From contig NZ_JADQDP010000001.1 of the NCBI RefSeq assembly GCF_015694735.1, forward strand, positions 620,001-684,000: a stretch of DNA of 64,000 nt, read 5' to 3'. Source of the DNA: Hymenobacter properus. Its GTDB lineage: Bacteria; Bacteroidota; Bacteroidia; Cytophagales; Hymenobacteraceae. Both the position numbers and the translations under genes were made by a program. Shown here piece by piece: positions 54,479-62,729 of the stretch. The notes beneath the pieces are model-generated. The model worked only from the letters and a program-made list of their open reading frames with translations. It made no database searches and had not been told where the DNA came from. The first letter of the stretch is position 1. Every line of letters begins with the position of its first letter.

Positions 54479-54535
54479 TAACCTGCACACTAAAAGGGCC
54501 AGCTCAATGAGCTGGCCCTTTTAGTGTGCAGGTTA
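54479..54535. terminator. 27-bp perfect palindromic hairpin
   Basis: A stem of 27 perfect pairs with a three-base AAT loop, running from TAACCTGCACACTAAAAGGG to CCCTTTTAGTGTGCAGGTTA. The A and T tracts sit inside the stem rather than after it. It lies downstream of the DUF4199 gene and upstream of the Spy-like gene. Confidence 0.88.
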
Positions 54536-54541
54536 TGAACC

Positions 54542-55078
54542 TTAGTCTTTATTCCGTTCAGCAACCGTCTGCTCTTCATCGTCGGAGCGGTAGTACTGCA
54601 TGGCGATGAGCGAGGTGATAACGCCGGTCATGGCGCCCATAAGAATAATGCCCAGGCCGCTGATGAGCACGCCCAGGTCGGCGCCAAACAGGTCGCGGGT
54701 GCGGATTTGGGCAATGGCCTGGTGGCTAACGCCGCCCAGCACCCAGAAAGCAGCGCCCAGCATCACGGAAGCTACCAGCGCCGTCACAATGCCCGTGCCA
54801 TAGCCTTCGAGGTAGCCCATGTGGGCTCCTTTGGTCATGCGCAGGTGGCGGATGGAAAGCACCACACCCGTCACGATGATGGCACCGTTGAGCGCGCTGG
54901 CTTCAATATTGCCCAAAAAGCCGGTCACGGCAGCTATCACCAAGTACACTATCAGGACGACACCGGTGTAGATGCCATAACGCACGCCATTATTTTCAGC
55001 GGTGGCGCGCAGCGCCGCCATGCGGCGGGCCGAACGAGCGGCCGAGCCTTTTAATGCGGAAGAAGATGCAGTTGCCAT
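54542..55078 (-). CDS. DUF4199 family membrane protein
   Basis: The 178-residue product begins at MATASSSALKGSAARSARRM and has four hydrophobic segments. The region GVRYGIYTGVVLIVYLVIAA, with SIRHLRMTKGAHMGYLEGYG after the second helix, is the DUF4199 pattern, a family largely confined to Bacteroidota. It sits in the inner membrane; the function is unknown. A terminator hairpin of unusual length follows. The 226 bases between it and the ABC-F start carry a TAATTTTG box for the latter and nothing else recognised. Confidence 0.85.
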   Translation of the reverse strand: MATASSSALKGSAARSARRMAALRATAENNGVRYGIYTGVVLIVYLVIAAVTGFLGNIEASALNGAIIVTGVVLSIRHLRMTKGAHMGYLEGYGTGIVTALVASVMLGAAFWVLGGVSHQAIAQIRTRDLFGADLGVLISGLGIILMGAMTGVITSLIAMQYYRSDDEEQTVAERNKD

Positions 55079-55245
55079 TGGAAATTCGATTTGAAGGTAG
55101 GTGTGGAAAAAAAGTGGTGCGGATGCCACGATGTTCTCTTATTATACTGCCTTGGTCCGCGCGGGGTTGTGCAGGCACCGGCCTGACAGGCACTTATTTG
55201 CGCTGCTACCCGTTTGATAAAATGCGCCGACGCCGGCATCGTGCG

Positions 55246-55253
55246 TAATTTTG
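55246..55253 (+). promoter_or_regulatory. -7 box TAATTTTG
   Basis: Exact match to TAnnTTTG, 51 bases before the ABC-F start codon. No -33 TTG at the usual spacing. Confidence 0.45.
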
Positions 55254-55304
55254 CGGCCGGCGGCGCTCCCTGCGCCTTTTTATTTCCTCTTTCTCGTTAG
55301 TTGA

Positions 55305-56936
55305 ATGATTTCCACCTCCAATGTGAGCCTGCGCTACGGCAAGCGCGTGCTGTTTGAAGACGTCACCGTTAAATTCCTGCCCGGCAACGTGTACGGCCTC
55401 ATCGGGGCCAATGGCGCGGGCAAATCCACGTTCCTGAAAATCCTCTCGGGCGAGATTGAGCCCAACACCGGCTCGGTGGAAATGCCCGCCGGCCAGCGCC
55501 TGGCCGTGCTCAAGCAGAACCAGTTTGCTTACGACGACCAGGAAGTGCTGAAAACCGTCATTCAGGGCCACCAGCGCCTGGCCGAGGTGATGACCGAAAA
55601 GGACGCCCTCTACGCCAAGTACGACGCGGGCACGGCCACCGACGCCGACGGCGAGCGCCTGGGCGTGCTTGAAAGCGAATTTGCCGACATGGAAGGCTGG
55701 GACGCCGAGTACAAGGCGGCCGAACTGCTCTCGGGCCTTGGCATTACCGAAGACAAGCACTACTCGCTCATGGCCGACCTCGGCGCCAGCGAGAAGGTGC
55801 GCGTGCTGCTGGCCCAGGCCCTGTTTGGCAACCCCGACGTGCTGCTGCTCGACGAACCGACCAACAACCTCGACGCCGAGAGCGTGCTCTGGCTCGAAAA
55901 CTTCCTCGATAACTTCGAGAACACCGTGATTGTGGTGAGCCACGACCGCCACTTCCTCGACGCTGTGTGCAACTACATGGCCGACCTGGACTTCTCGAAA
56001 ATCACGATGTACCCCGGCAACTACTCCTTCTGGTACGAGAGCAGCCAGCTGGCGCTGCGCCAGAAGCAGGAAGTGAACAAGAAAACCGAGGACAAGCGCA
56101 AGGAGTTGGAAGAGTTTGTGCGCCGCTTCTCGGCCAACGCCTCGAAATCGAAGCAAGCCACCAGCCGCCAGAAGCTGCTGCAAAAGCTCACGCTGGAGGA
56201 AATCAAGCCCTCTTCGCGCCGCTACCCCTACATCGCCTTCAAGCCCGAACGCGAAGCCGGCAACCAGCTGCTGAGCGTGGAAGGCGTGAGCAAGAGCGTG
56301 GACGGCGTGCCGGTGCTCAAGAACGTAACCTTTAACCTCGATAAGGGCGACAAAGTGGCCATTGTGGGCCGCGACGACCGGGCCGCTTCCTTGCTGTTCG
56401 ACATCATCTTTGGCGAAACCAAGGCCGACAAAGGCGACTACAAGTGGGGCACCACCATCACGCCCAGCTACTTCCCCAAGGAAAACTCCGCCTTTTTCCA
56501 GGCCGACAACATGAACCTCGTGGATTGGCTGCGCCAATACTCGGTGGAGAAAGACGAAAGCTTCGTGCGCGGCTGGCTGGGCCGGATGCTGTTTTCGGGT
56601 GAGGAATCGCAGAAAAAGCCCAACGTGCTGAGCGGCGGCGAGAAGGTGCGCTGCATGCTGAGCAAGATGATGCTGGAAAGCGGCAACGTGCTGGTGCTCG
56701 ACGACCCCACGAACCACCTCGACTTGGAAAGCATTCAGGCCCTGAACAACGGCCTGAAGGACTTCACGGGCTCGCTGCTCTTCGCTTCGCACGACTTGCA
56801 GTTCATCGACACCGTGGCCAACCGCATCATCGAACTGACCCCGGACGGCATCATCGACCGCCGTATGAACTACGAAGAATACCTGGCCGACGAAACGCTG
56901 AAAGCGCAGCGCCAGAAAATGTACCAATTGGCATAA
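55305..56936 (+). CDS. ABC-F ATPase, YbiT-like, with one degenerate ATP site
   Basis: The 543-residue protein has two ABC domains joined by the ABC-F linker (KSKQATSRQKLLQKL), which contacts ribosomal P-site tRNA in relatives. Domain 1 has Walker A GANGAGKST and Walker B VLLLDEPTNNLD, but its signature reads LGASEKVRV instead of LSGGE. In domain 2 the signature is intact (LSGGEKVRC), yet the Walker A position reads VAIVGRDDRAASLLFD without GKS, and Walker B is VLVLDDPTNHLD with Asp for the catalytic Glu. Because ATP sites are shared across domains, one composite site is intact and the other is degenerate. The likely role is in translation. Confidence 0.9.
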   Translation: MISTSNVSLRYGKRVLFEDVTVKFLPGNVYGLIGANGAGKSTFLKILSGEIEPNTGSVEMPAGQRLAVLKQNQFAYDDQEVLKTVIQGHQRLAEVMTEKDALYAKYDAGTATDADGERLGVLESEFADMEGWDAEYKAAELLSGLGITEDKHYSLMADLGASEKVRVLLAQALFGNPDVLLLDEPTNNLDAESVLWLENFLDNFENTVIVVSHDRHFLDAVCNYMADLDFSKITMYPGNYSFWYESSQLALRQKQEVNKKTEDKRKELEEFVRRFSANASKSKQATSRQKLLQKLTLEEIKPSSRRYPYIAFKPEREAGNQLLSVEGVSKSVDGVPVLKNVTFNLDKGDKVAIVGRDDRAASLLFDIIFGETKADKGDYKWGTTITPSYFPKENSAFFQADNMNLVDWLRQYSVEKDESFVRGWLGRMLFSGEESQKKPNVLSGGEKVRCMLSKMMLESGNVLVLDDPTNHLDLESIQALNNGLKDFTGSLLFASHDLQFIDTVANRIIELTPDGIIDRRMNYEEYLADETLKAQRQKMYQLA

Positions 56937-56957
56937 GTATTCGACGGATGGCCGAAC

Positions 56958-57006
56958 GATGGATGGGTTAACTTTCGTTATTTCATCGACTGTTAACCCA
57001 TTCATC
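56958..57006. promoter_or_regulatory. 15-bp inverted repeat upstream of the barrel protein
   Basis: GATGGATGGGTTAAC (56958-56972) and GTTAACCCATTCATC (56992-57006) pair with one mismatch and enclose a TAACTTTC box. An operator or a structured leader is possible. Confidence 0.4.
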
Positions 57007-57039
57007 GCCATCTTTCCTTCTCATTCCGATATTCTTCCC

Positions 57040-57867
57040 ATGAAACGTCATTTGCTTCCGCTGGTGTTGCTGCTGGGCGTGGCTTACCTGCCGGCCCACC
57101 GAGCCCAGGCTCAGGACAAGCCCGTGCTGAACTCGGCGCCTCCCGGCCCGCCGCCCGCGCAGCCCCGCCCCGTGGAGCCCACTCCTGCCCCGGCCACCAC
57201 GCCGGAGGCCCCGGCTCCCGCGCAGGAGCCGCAGCCGGAAGCTCGCCCCACCCCCGATGCTCCGTCGGGCCTGGACTTCCCAAACCGTCAAAACACCAAG
57301 GCGGGCGGTGCCGAGGACAAGCCACCGACGAAGAAATTTATTTACGCCAACCTGGGCTTGGGCTACACGTCGGTGGACGGCATCGGCAATTTCAACGCCA
57401 GCTTGGCGCCGGCTCTGGGCTTTCGCGTTACCGATAAGCTCGCCATCGGTCCGGGCCTTTCTTACTCCTACAACAACTATTCGCTTTCGCCGGAAAGCTT
57501 CTATCGCACCTATGGTTTCACGTACCCCACCCCGTCGGGTACGCTTACGGCCAGCGGCGCCAACAGCCTCTCCAGCAGCAGCCTCGGATTTAAAGCCTTT
57601 GCGCAATACATCGTGTACAAAGAATTCTTTTTGCACGCCGAGTACGAAGTCACCAACGCGCAATTGGCCGGTTACGACCAGTACAATTACCTCGTTAAAT
57701 TAAATAGAACCGTGACTTCGCCCCTGGCCGGTATCGGCTACCGTTCGCAATTGGGCGAAAGGGCGGCCGTCGATATCCTGGGCCTGTACAACTTTGGCAG
57801 TTCCGCTTTTTCGCTCTACCCCGGGCTGAACCTGCGCTTTTGCTTTTTGTACAACATCGGCCGATAG
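57040..57867 (+). CDS. Outer-membrane beta-barrel protein
   Basis: The 275-residue protein starts at MKRHLLPLVLLLGVAYLPAH (signal peptide, AQA cleavage) and continues with a long Pro/Ala-rich linker (residues ~25-75). The barrel of about 185 residues follows: KKFIYANLGLGYTSVDGIGN, SLAPALGFRVTDKLAIGPGL, SYSYNNYSLSP and ending LYPGLNLRFCFLYNIG. Strands alternate aromatic and small residues as in OmpA-like eight-stranded barrels. The final residues (YNIGR) differ from the usual aromatic terminus. Its role is unknown. Confidence 0.78.
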   Translation: MKRHLLPLVLLLGVAYLPAHRAQAQDKPVLNSAPPGPPPAQPRPVEPTPAPATTPEAPAPAQEPQPEARPTPDAPSGLDFPNRQNTKAGGAEDKPPTKKFIYANLGLGYTSVDGIGNFNASLAPALGFRVTDKLAIGPGLSYSYNNYSLSPESFYRTYGFTYPTPSGTLTASGANSLSSSSLGFKAFAQYIVYKEFFLHAEYEVTNAQLAGYDQYNYLVKLNRTVTSPLAGIGYRSQLGERAAVDILGLYNFGSSAFSLYPGLNLRFCFLYNIGR

Positions 57868-57884
57868 TCGAACGGTGTCGATTT

Positions 57885-57932
57885 AAACACAAAAAAGCCG
57901 TGCTGACGAATCAGCACGGCTTTTTTGTGTTT
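57885..57932. terminator. Bidirectional terminator with 22-bp perfect stem
   Basis: AAACACAAAAAAGCCGTGCT and AGCACGGCTTTTTTGTGTTT are perfect complements around a GA-CGAA-TC loop. It separates the barrel gene from the small membrane protein on the other strand. Confidence 0.9.
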
Positions 57933-57955
57933 TTAAAGTTAACCCAAAGGGATGC

Positions 57956-58114
57956 TTACACCGCGCTTCGGCCGCTGATAACACGCAGCAGTACGGCGAT
58001 GATGGCAATAACCAGCAGGGTGTGAATGATGCCGCCCGTGTAGTAGCCACCAAAGTAGCTAACAGCCCAAATGATGATGAGGATGACGGCGATGATATAC
58101 AGGAGGTTGCCCAT
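57956..58114 (-). CDS. Small membrane protein, lmo0937 family
   Basis: The 52-residue product reads MGNLLYIIAVILIIIWAVSY, FGGYYTGGIIHTLLVIAIIA and VLLRVISGRSAV. This matches the lmo0937-type small protein family, with two helices around a short G-rich turn and a basic C-terminus. It sits in the inner membrane. Members often appear in stress or envelope contexts; no function is proven. The gene is missed by length filters. It converges with the barrel gene. Confidence 0.82.
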   Translation of the reverse strand: MGNLLYIIAVILIIIWAVSYFGGYYTGGIIHTLLVIAIIAVLLRVISGRSAV

Positions 58115-58311
58115 GGCTAGTGTGTGTGTGAAGGAGGTGAAAGAAACAGACTATGCCGCATTGTACGCGGGTGTTTTCAAAAGGATATATTAATTGGAAA
58201 AAAATTTGGTTGCGGGCAAACAAAATGGCGGTTGCCCTTGCTGCTGTAGCTTTGTCGGGCCCGGCCACTGGCCCGCACCTGCATTCCCACCCACCCTTTC
58301 AGTTGTTAGTT

Positions 58312-59199
58312 ATGAACGTCGCCGTAATCGGCTCCGGCACCATGGGCAACGGCATTGCCCACGTATTTGCGCAGCACGGCTTTGCTGTGTCCCTCATCGA
58401 CATCAACCAGCCGGCCCTCGACCGCGCCCTGGGCACCATCACCAAAAACCTCGACCGTCAGGTGGCCAAAGCCACGTTGAGCGAAGACGACAAAACGGCC
58501 ACCCTGGGCCGTTTGCGCACCTTCACCTCGCTGGCCGAGGGCGTGGCCAACGCCCAGCTGGTGGTGGAAGCCGCCACCGAAAACGTGGACCTCAAGCTGC
58601 AAATATTCCGCGACCTGGACCAGCACGCCCCCGCCGAAGCCATTTTAGCTTCGAATACCTCGTCGATTTCGATTACTAAGATTGCGGCCGTCACCAAGCG
58701 GCCCGCGCAGGTAATCGGTATGCACTTCATGAACCCTGTGCCGGTGATGAAGCTGGTGGAGGTAATTCGCGGCTACGCCACGTCGGATGAGGTGACGCAA
58801 AAAGTGATGGACCTCTCGCGCCAGCTGGGTAAAACGCCCACCGAGGTGAATGACTACCCCGGCTTCGTGGCCAACCGCATTCTGATGCCGATGATTAACG
58901 AGGCCATCATCACGCTGCACGAGGGCGTGGCGGGCGTGGAGGAAATAGACACGGTGATGAAGCTGGGCATGGCCCACCCCATGGGCCCGCTGCAGCTGGC
59001 CGACTTTATCGGGCTCGACGTGTGCCTGGCCATTCTGCGGGTGCTGCACGAGGGCCTGGGCAACCCCAAGTACGCCCCCTGCCCCCTGCTGGTGAACATG
59101 GTGACGGCCGGCCGCCTGGGCGTGAAGTCGGGCGAAGGTTTCTACCAACACACGGCCGGCTCGAAAGAGCTGGTGGTGGCCGAGCGGCTGCGGAAGTAA
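58312..59199 (+). CDS. hbd: 3-hydroxybutyryl-CoA dehydrogenase
   Basis: The 295-residue product starts at MNVAVIGSGTMGNGIAHVFA (NAD-binding GxGxxG), which favours this Met over a long upstream reading. It has VVEAATENVDLKLQIF, ILASNTSSISITKIA, HFMNPVPVMKLVEVI with the catalytic His, GFVANRILMPMINEA and HPMGPLQLADFIGLDVCL. It oxidises 3-hydroxyacyl-CoA with NAD in fatty-acid or butyrate metabolism. No partner enzyme is nearby. The size matches single-function family members, not FadB. Confidence 0.93.
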   Translation: MNVAVIGSGTMGNGIAHVFAQHGFAVSLIDINQPALDRALGTITKNLDRQVAKATLSEDDKTATLGRLRTFTSLAEGVANAQLVVEAATENVDLKLQIFRDLDQHAPAEAILASNTSSISITKIAAVTKRPAQVIGMHFMNPVPVMKLVEVIRGYATSDEVTQKVMDLSRQLGKTPTEVNDYPGFVANRILMPMINEAIITLHEGVAGVEEIDTVMKLGMAHPMGPLQLADFIGLDVCLAILRVLHEGLGNPKYAPCPLLVNMVTAGRLGVKSGEGFYQHTAGSKELVVAERLRK

Positions 59200-59210
59200 G
59201 CGTACAGTTT

Positions 59211-59402
59211 GTCATTGCGAGGAGGCACGACGAAGCAATCCGTCCTGTTCTCAGCGACTAGCCTTCTATTGTGACAAAGCCCCGACACCTCACCGGCGTC
59301 GGGGCTTTATGCGTTTTTAAAATGCTTCGTCACAACTCAGGGCTGGTCGCGGCTGAGAGGAGGGATTGCCGCGCTTCACTGCGTTCCGCTCGCAATGACA
59401 GA
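59211..59402. repeat. Family-B palindromic element, opposite orientation
   Basis: Outer arms GTCATTGCGAGGAGGCAC... and ...GCTCGCAATGAC flank a 192-base unit with the same order as the element at 51445: arm, terminator hairpin, arm. Its left half (CAATCCGTCCTGTTCTCAGC and onward) matches the reverse complement of the right half of that element. Fills the gap between the dehydrogenase and msrA. Confidence 0.88.
59276..59308. terminator. Terminator hairpin inside the family-B element
   Basis: AAAGCCCCGACACC and GGCGTCGGGGCTTT form the central stem; terminates the dehydrogenase gene. Confidence 0.82.
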
Positions 59403-59480
59403 CGCGGGCACGATGTAAGGAAATAACCACAGCTGCGTCTACCGCGTTGTTACCAACACCAACGAATTAATTTCCTACCC

Positions 59481-60017
59481 ATGCAACATGCAACATTTGG
59501 CGCCGGCTGCTTCTGGTGCGTCGAGGCCGTTTTTCAGAACCTGAAGGGGGTGGAGAAAGTGGTATCCGGCTACACCGGCGGCCGCATTGCCAACCCCACT
59601 TATAAAGAAGTATGCAGCGGCCTCACTGGCCACAACGAGGTCATCGACATCACCTTCGACCCGGCCGTTATCAACTACAAAGAGCTGCTTGAAATCTTTT
59701 GGAAAACCCACGACCCCACCACCCTCAACCGCCAGGGCAACGACGTGGGCACGCAGTACCGCTCGGGCATCTACTACCACAACGAGGAGCAGAAGCAGCT
59801 GGCCGAGGAGTACAAGAAGAAGCTCAACGACAACCAGGCCTTCCCCAACCCTGTGGTGACAGAAATTCTGCCCGCCCCGGCCTTCTACCCCGCCGAGGAT
59901 TACCACCAGAATTACTTTAACCTGCACGGCCACGAGCCCTACTGCCAGTTTGTGGCCCGCCCCAAGGTGGAAAAGGTGAAGGCCCTGTTTGGCGAGAAGC
60001 TGAAGGCGGGGGTGTAG
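59481..60017 (+). CDS. msrA: Peptide methionine-S-sulfoxide reductase MsrA
   Basis: The 178-residue product has the catalytic motif ATFGAGCFWCVEAVF, GYTGGRIANPTYKEVCSGLT, GHNEVIDITFDP, FWKTHDPTTLNRQGNDVGTQ and YHQNYFNLHGH. The catalytic Cys is in GCFWC. It reduces S-methionine sulfoxide in oxidised proteins. The N-terminus is short, without a signal peptide, so the enzyme is cytoplasmic. A solo repeat arm and a terminator follow. Confidence 0.96.
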   Translation: MQHATFGAGCFWCVEAVFQNLKGVEKVVSGYTGGRIANPTYKEVCSGLTGHNEVIDITFDPAVINYKELLEIFWKTHDPTTLNRQGNDVGTQYRSGIYYHNEEQKQLAEEYKKKLNDNQAFPNPVVTEILPAPAFYPAEDYHQNYFNLHGHEPYCQFVARPKVEKVKALFGEKLKAGV

Positions 60018-60019
60018 TT

Positions 60020-60048
60020 GTCATTCCGAGTGTAGCGAGGAATCTGAG
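60020..60048. repeat. Solo repeat arm
   Basis: GTCATTCCGAGTGTAGCGAG followed by GAATCTGAG, similar in build to family-B arms but with a different core. No second arm is found; a terminator follows after five bases. Confidence 0.55.
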
Positions 60049-60053
60049 AAATG

Positions 60054-60083
60054 AAAAGGCCGCTTCCTAAGAAGCGGCCTTTT
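60054..60083. terminator. Bidirectional terminator
   Basis: AAAAGGCCGCTTC and GAAGCGGCCTTTT form a perfect 13-bp stem between msrA and the minus-strand gene. Confidence 0.9.
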
Positions 60084-60090
60084 CTGGTTA

Positions 60091-60525
60091 TTAAATATTC
60101 CGAATTGAGGTAGCAAGCTGCCGAATCTCGGCTAAATCATTTTCCTTCCAAGGCCCTTTAGCAGCGCGAAACAACAATTCGAAGCCTTTGTGAAATAACA
60201 GGCCGGTTTGGGTGCCGCCACGCGTTGCCCAGCTTCCCACATTGACCGTCAGTTGGTTTAGTTTAACCTTCACCGGATGCCGCCAAAGCAATTTGTAAAT
60301 TAATTCTTGCGTAGCCGGTTCGATGATAATTTCCTTCAGTGGCGGCCAGATGAGGTAGTTGATTATGTTGCAAACATTAACTATCAGCAGCACAGCGACT
60401 GGTAAAATGGGAGACGAACCCTTAAACCTCGTGATACTTAGCAAGAATATAATCGAGCCGAAAATCAGATTAGATAGGGCAAATTCTCGCCAAAAATATC
60501 TGTTGCTCAGCTTGAATTCCCGCAT
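60091..60525 (-). CDS. Two-helix membrane protein of unknown function
   Basis: The 144-residue protein has two hydrophobic segments (LSNLIFGSIIFLLSI and ILPVAVLLIVNVCNIINYLI) and a cytoplasmic alpha/beta tail with IEPATQELIYKLLWRHPVKV and the pattern of a PH-like domain (KLNQLTVNVGSW). No family recognised. The start at 60525 is chosen because the upstream Met would reach back to the end of dapD. It lies 10 bases after dapD on the same strand, so is probably cotranscribed. The codon use is somewhat more AT-rich. Confidence 0.65.
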   Translation of the reverse strand: MREFKLSNRYFWREFALSNLIFGSIIFLLSITRFKGSSPILPVAVLLIVNVCNIINYLIWPPLKEIIIEPATQELIYKLLWRHPVKVKLNQLTVNVGSWATRGGTQTGLLFHKGFELLFRAAKGPWKENDLAEIRQLATSIRNI

Positions 60526-60535
60526 GGCTTTCAGC

Positions 60536-61360
60536 TTACACGCTAACGCCAAAATCGCGCAGCGCGTCATTAAGCGACGTCTTCAAATCTGTGCTGGGTT
60601 TGCGCTGACCGATGATGAGGGCACACGGCACCTGGTACTCGCCGGCAGGGAACTGCTTGTTAATGGAGCCGGGGATGACCACCGAGCGCGGTGGCACGTA
60701 GCCTTTATATTCCTTGGGCTCGGCACCGGTCACGTCAATAATTTTAGTGCTGCCGGTGATGGTGACGCCCGCGCCAATCACGGCCTCTTTGCCGATGCGG
60801 CAGCCTTCCACGAGGATGCTGCGCGAGCCGATGAAGGCGCCGTCTTCGATGATGACGGGGGCCGCCTGCACGGGCTCCAGCACGCCGCCGAGGCCCACAC
60901 CACCGCTCAGGTGTACGCCCTTGCCCACTTGAGCGCAGCTGCCCACAGTAGCCCAGGTGTCCACCATAGTGCCCTCGCCCACGTAGGCACCGATGTTGGT
61001 ATAGCTGGGCATGAGGATAACGCCCGAAGCCAGGAAGGCGCCGTAGCGGGCCACGGCGGGTGGCACCACGCGCACCTGCTGCCCGGCGTAGTCGGTTTTA
61101 AGCAGCATCTTGTCGTGGTACTCGAAGGGCCCCACTTCCTGGGTGCTCATCTGACGGATGGGGAAGTACAGAATCACGGCCTTCTTCACCCATTCGTTGA
61201 TGGTCCACTCGCCTCCATCTTCGGCAGGCGGCTCGGCCACACGCAGGCGGCCTTTGTCAAGCTCCTCGATGACGTGCTCGATGGCGGCTTTGGTTTCAGG
61301 GGTTTGGAGCAGGGCACGGTCGGCCCAAGCGGCTTCAATTTGGGATTGCAGGTTAGCCAT
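60536..61360 (-). CDS. dapD: Tetrahydrodipicolinate N-succinyltransferase
   Basis: The 274-residue protein is DapD: N-terminal helical domain (ETKAAIEHVIEELDKGRLRV), then WTINEWVKKAVILYFPIR and the left-handed parallel beta-helix of hexapeptide repeats (GAYVGEGTMVDTWATVGSCA, QVGKGVHLSGGVGLGGVLEP, AFIGSRSILVEGCRIGKEAV). It converts tetrahydrodipicolinate to the N-succinyl form in lysine and diaminopimelate synthesis. The gene is divergent from the glycosyltransferase across 84 bases. Confidence 0.96.
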   Translation of the reverse strand: MANLQSQIEAAWADRALLQTPETKAAIEHVIEELDKGRLRVAEPPAEDGGEWTINEWVKKAVILYFPIRQMSTQEVGPFEYHDKMLLKTDYAGQQVRVVPPAVARYGAFLASGVILMPSYTNIGAYVGEGTMVDTWATVGSCAQVGKGVHLSGGVGLGGVLEPVQAAPVIIEDGAFIGSRSILVEGCRIGKEAVIGAGVTITGSTKIIDVTGAEPKEYKGYVPPRSVVIPGSINKQFPAGEYQVPCALIIGQRKPSTDLKTSLNDALRDFGVSV

Positions 61361-61432
61361 TATCAGATTAGCTTAATGAAGGGAGAGCGCCGTACCGAAA
61401 GACTCGCAGCGGCTTAGAATCAGCAAAACTAG

Positions 61433-61440
61433 CATCTTTG
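61433..61440 (+). promoter_or_regulatory. -7-like box CATCTTTG directly before a GTG start
   Basis: Seven of eight positions match TAnnTTTG. Only four bases separate it from the GTG at 61445, as in the two other leaderless-type starts in the window. Confidence 0.4.
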
Positions 61441-61444
61441 GCCC

Positions 61445-62629
61445 GTGTTAGGCTCCGCAGGTTCTGATTTCGTGGTATTGCTGGCGTCGGTGCTGAAGCC
61501 GGTCGACGACACCCGTATGCGGGGCAAGTTTGCCGAAAGCCTGCGAGCGCGGCCCCGCGTGCGGGTGCACGTAGCGGGGCGCGGCCCGGAGAGGCAGGAT
61601 GGTACTAGCGAAGCCAACGAGACTTCGGTGGTACAGCAGCACGGCATTTTTGAAGGTTCCCGCCTGAGCCTGGGCCGACTGGCAGCGCAATGGCGCTACT
61701 GGCAGCTGCTGCAGCAGTTGAAGCCCGCCCTGGTCGTGGTGCATGCGCCGGAACTGCTGCCGCTCACGCTGCTCTGGCAGCGGCTGGGCCGGAGCCGGAA
61801 ATTCATCTATGACATCCGCGAAAATTACGCCCTGAACGTTTCGACGCAGCAGGTGTACCACGGCTACCTGAAACGCGCGCTGGCGGCTGGCCTGCGCTGG
61901 GTCGAGAGCCGCGCCGCGCGCCGCGCCGCCGCTGTGCTGCTGGCCGAAGCCAGCTATGCCAATGAATTGCCTTTTCTAGAACAACTGCCGGCCGGCCGGG
62001 TGCTGGTACTCGAAAACAAATACCAACCCGCCCCCGACGAAATCAGCGCCGTGCAGCCGCGGGCCCTGCCGCCACCTGGCGAGCCCCTGTGCCTGCTTTA
62101 CTCCGGCACCATCTCGGAGCTGAATGGGGTGCGGGAGGCCATTGCCTTCGCCGAGCAGTTGCACGCGGCGTGGCCGGGCGGGGTGCAACTCACCATCATC
62201 GGCTACTGCCAGCAGCCGGAGGTGCTCGAGTGGTTGCACAACGTGGTGGTCCAAAAGCCGGCATGGGTGAAACTGATTGGCGGTGCCGCGCTGGTGCCCC
62301 ACCAGCAAATTGTGGCTGAAATAGGTCGGAGCCATGTGGGCCTGCTGCCCTACCGCCCGCACATCAGCACCGAGCGGTGCCGGCCCACCAAGCTATTCGA
62401 GTACCTGGCCCACGGCCTGCCCGTGCTGGCCACGCCCAATCCCCTTTGGGGCGCCCTCATTCGGGAGCACGGCGCCGGGCTAGAAGTTGACTTTGCCCGT
62501 CCGCTCGATGCGCCGGCTTTGGTGGCGCAGCTGCGCCGGGCCAATTTCTATTCCGATGGCATTCCTGCTGATGCGCTTTGGGCTTCCGAAGGCAAAAAAT
62601 TGTGGCTTTTGCTGGATTCTCTGTTTTAA
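61445..62629 (+). CDS. Glycosyltransferase (GT4-like)
   Basis: The 394-residue product has a GT-B layout. The N-terminal part has DFVVLLASVLKPVDDTRMRG, with LVVVHAPELLPLTLL and KFIYDIRENYALNV. The C-terminal nucleotide-sugar domain has CLLYSGTISELNGVREAIAF, LTIIGYCQQPEVLEWL, HVGLLPYRPHISTERCRPTK and LFEYLAHGLPVLAT. The start is GTG at 61445; the conserved LKPVDDTRM lies only 17 residues in, so a later Met cannot be the start. It probably transfers a sugar in surface polysaccharide or lipid synthesis. Divergent from dapD. Confidence 0.85.
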   Translation: MLGSAGSDFVVLLASVLKPVDDTRMRGKFAESLRARPRVRVHVAGRGPERQDGTSEANETSVVQQHGIFEGSRLSLGRLAAQWRYWQLLQQLKPALVVVHAPELLPLTLLWQRLGRSRKFIYDIRENYALNVSTQQVYHGYLKRALAAGLRWVESRAARRAAAVLLAEASYANELPFLEQLPAGRVLVLENKYQPAPDEISAVQPRALPPPGEPLCLLYSGTISELNGVREAIAFAEQLHAAWPGGVQLTIIGYCQQPEVLEWLHNVVVQKPAWVKLIGGAALVPHQQIVAEIGRSHVGLLPYRPHISTERCRPTKLFEYLAHGLPVLATPNPLWGALIREHGAGLEVDFARPLDAPALVAQLRRANFYSDGIPADALWASEGKKLWLLLDSLF

Positions 62630-62729
62630 ACCGCCACCTTTGCGCCCATTTTGCGTCAACCATTCTGGTTGAGTACACGCCCAACAGGCGCTAATCCTCT
62701 CAGAATTCCCACTTCACTTCCATCAGCCC

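Noticed and set aside
55206..57011. 601-codon open frame opposite the ABC-F gene
   Set aside because: The plus strand has Walker and linker motifs; the minus frame is a Val/His/Gln-rich shadow.
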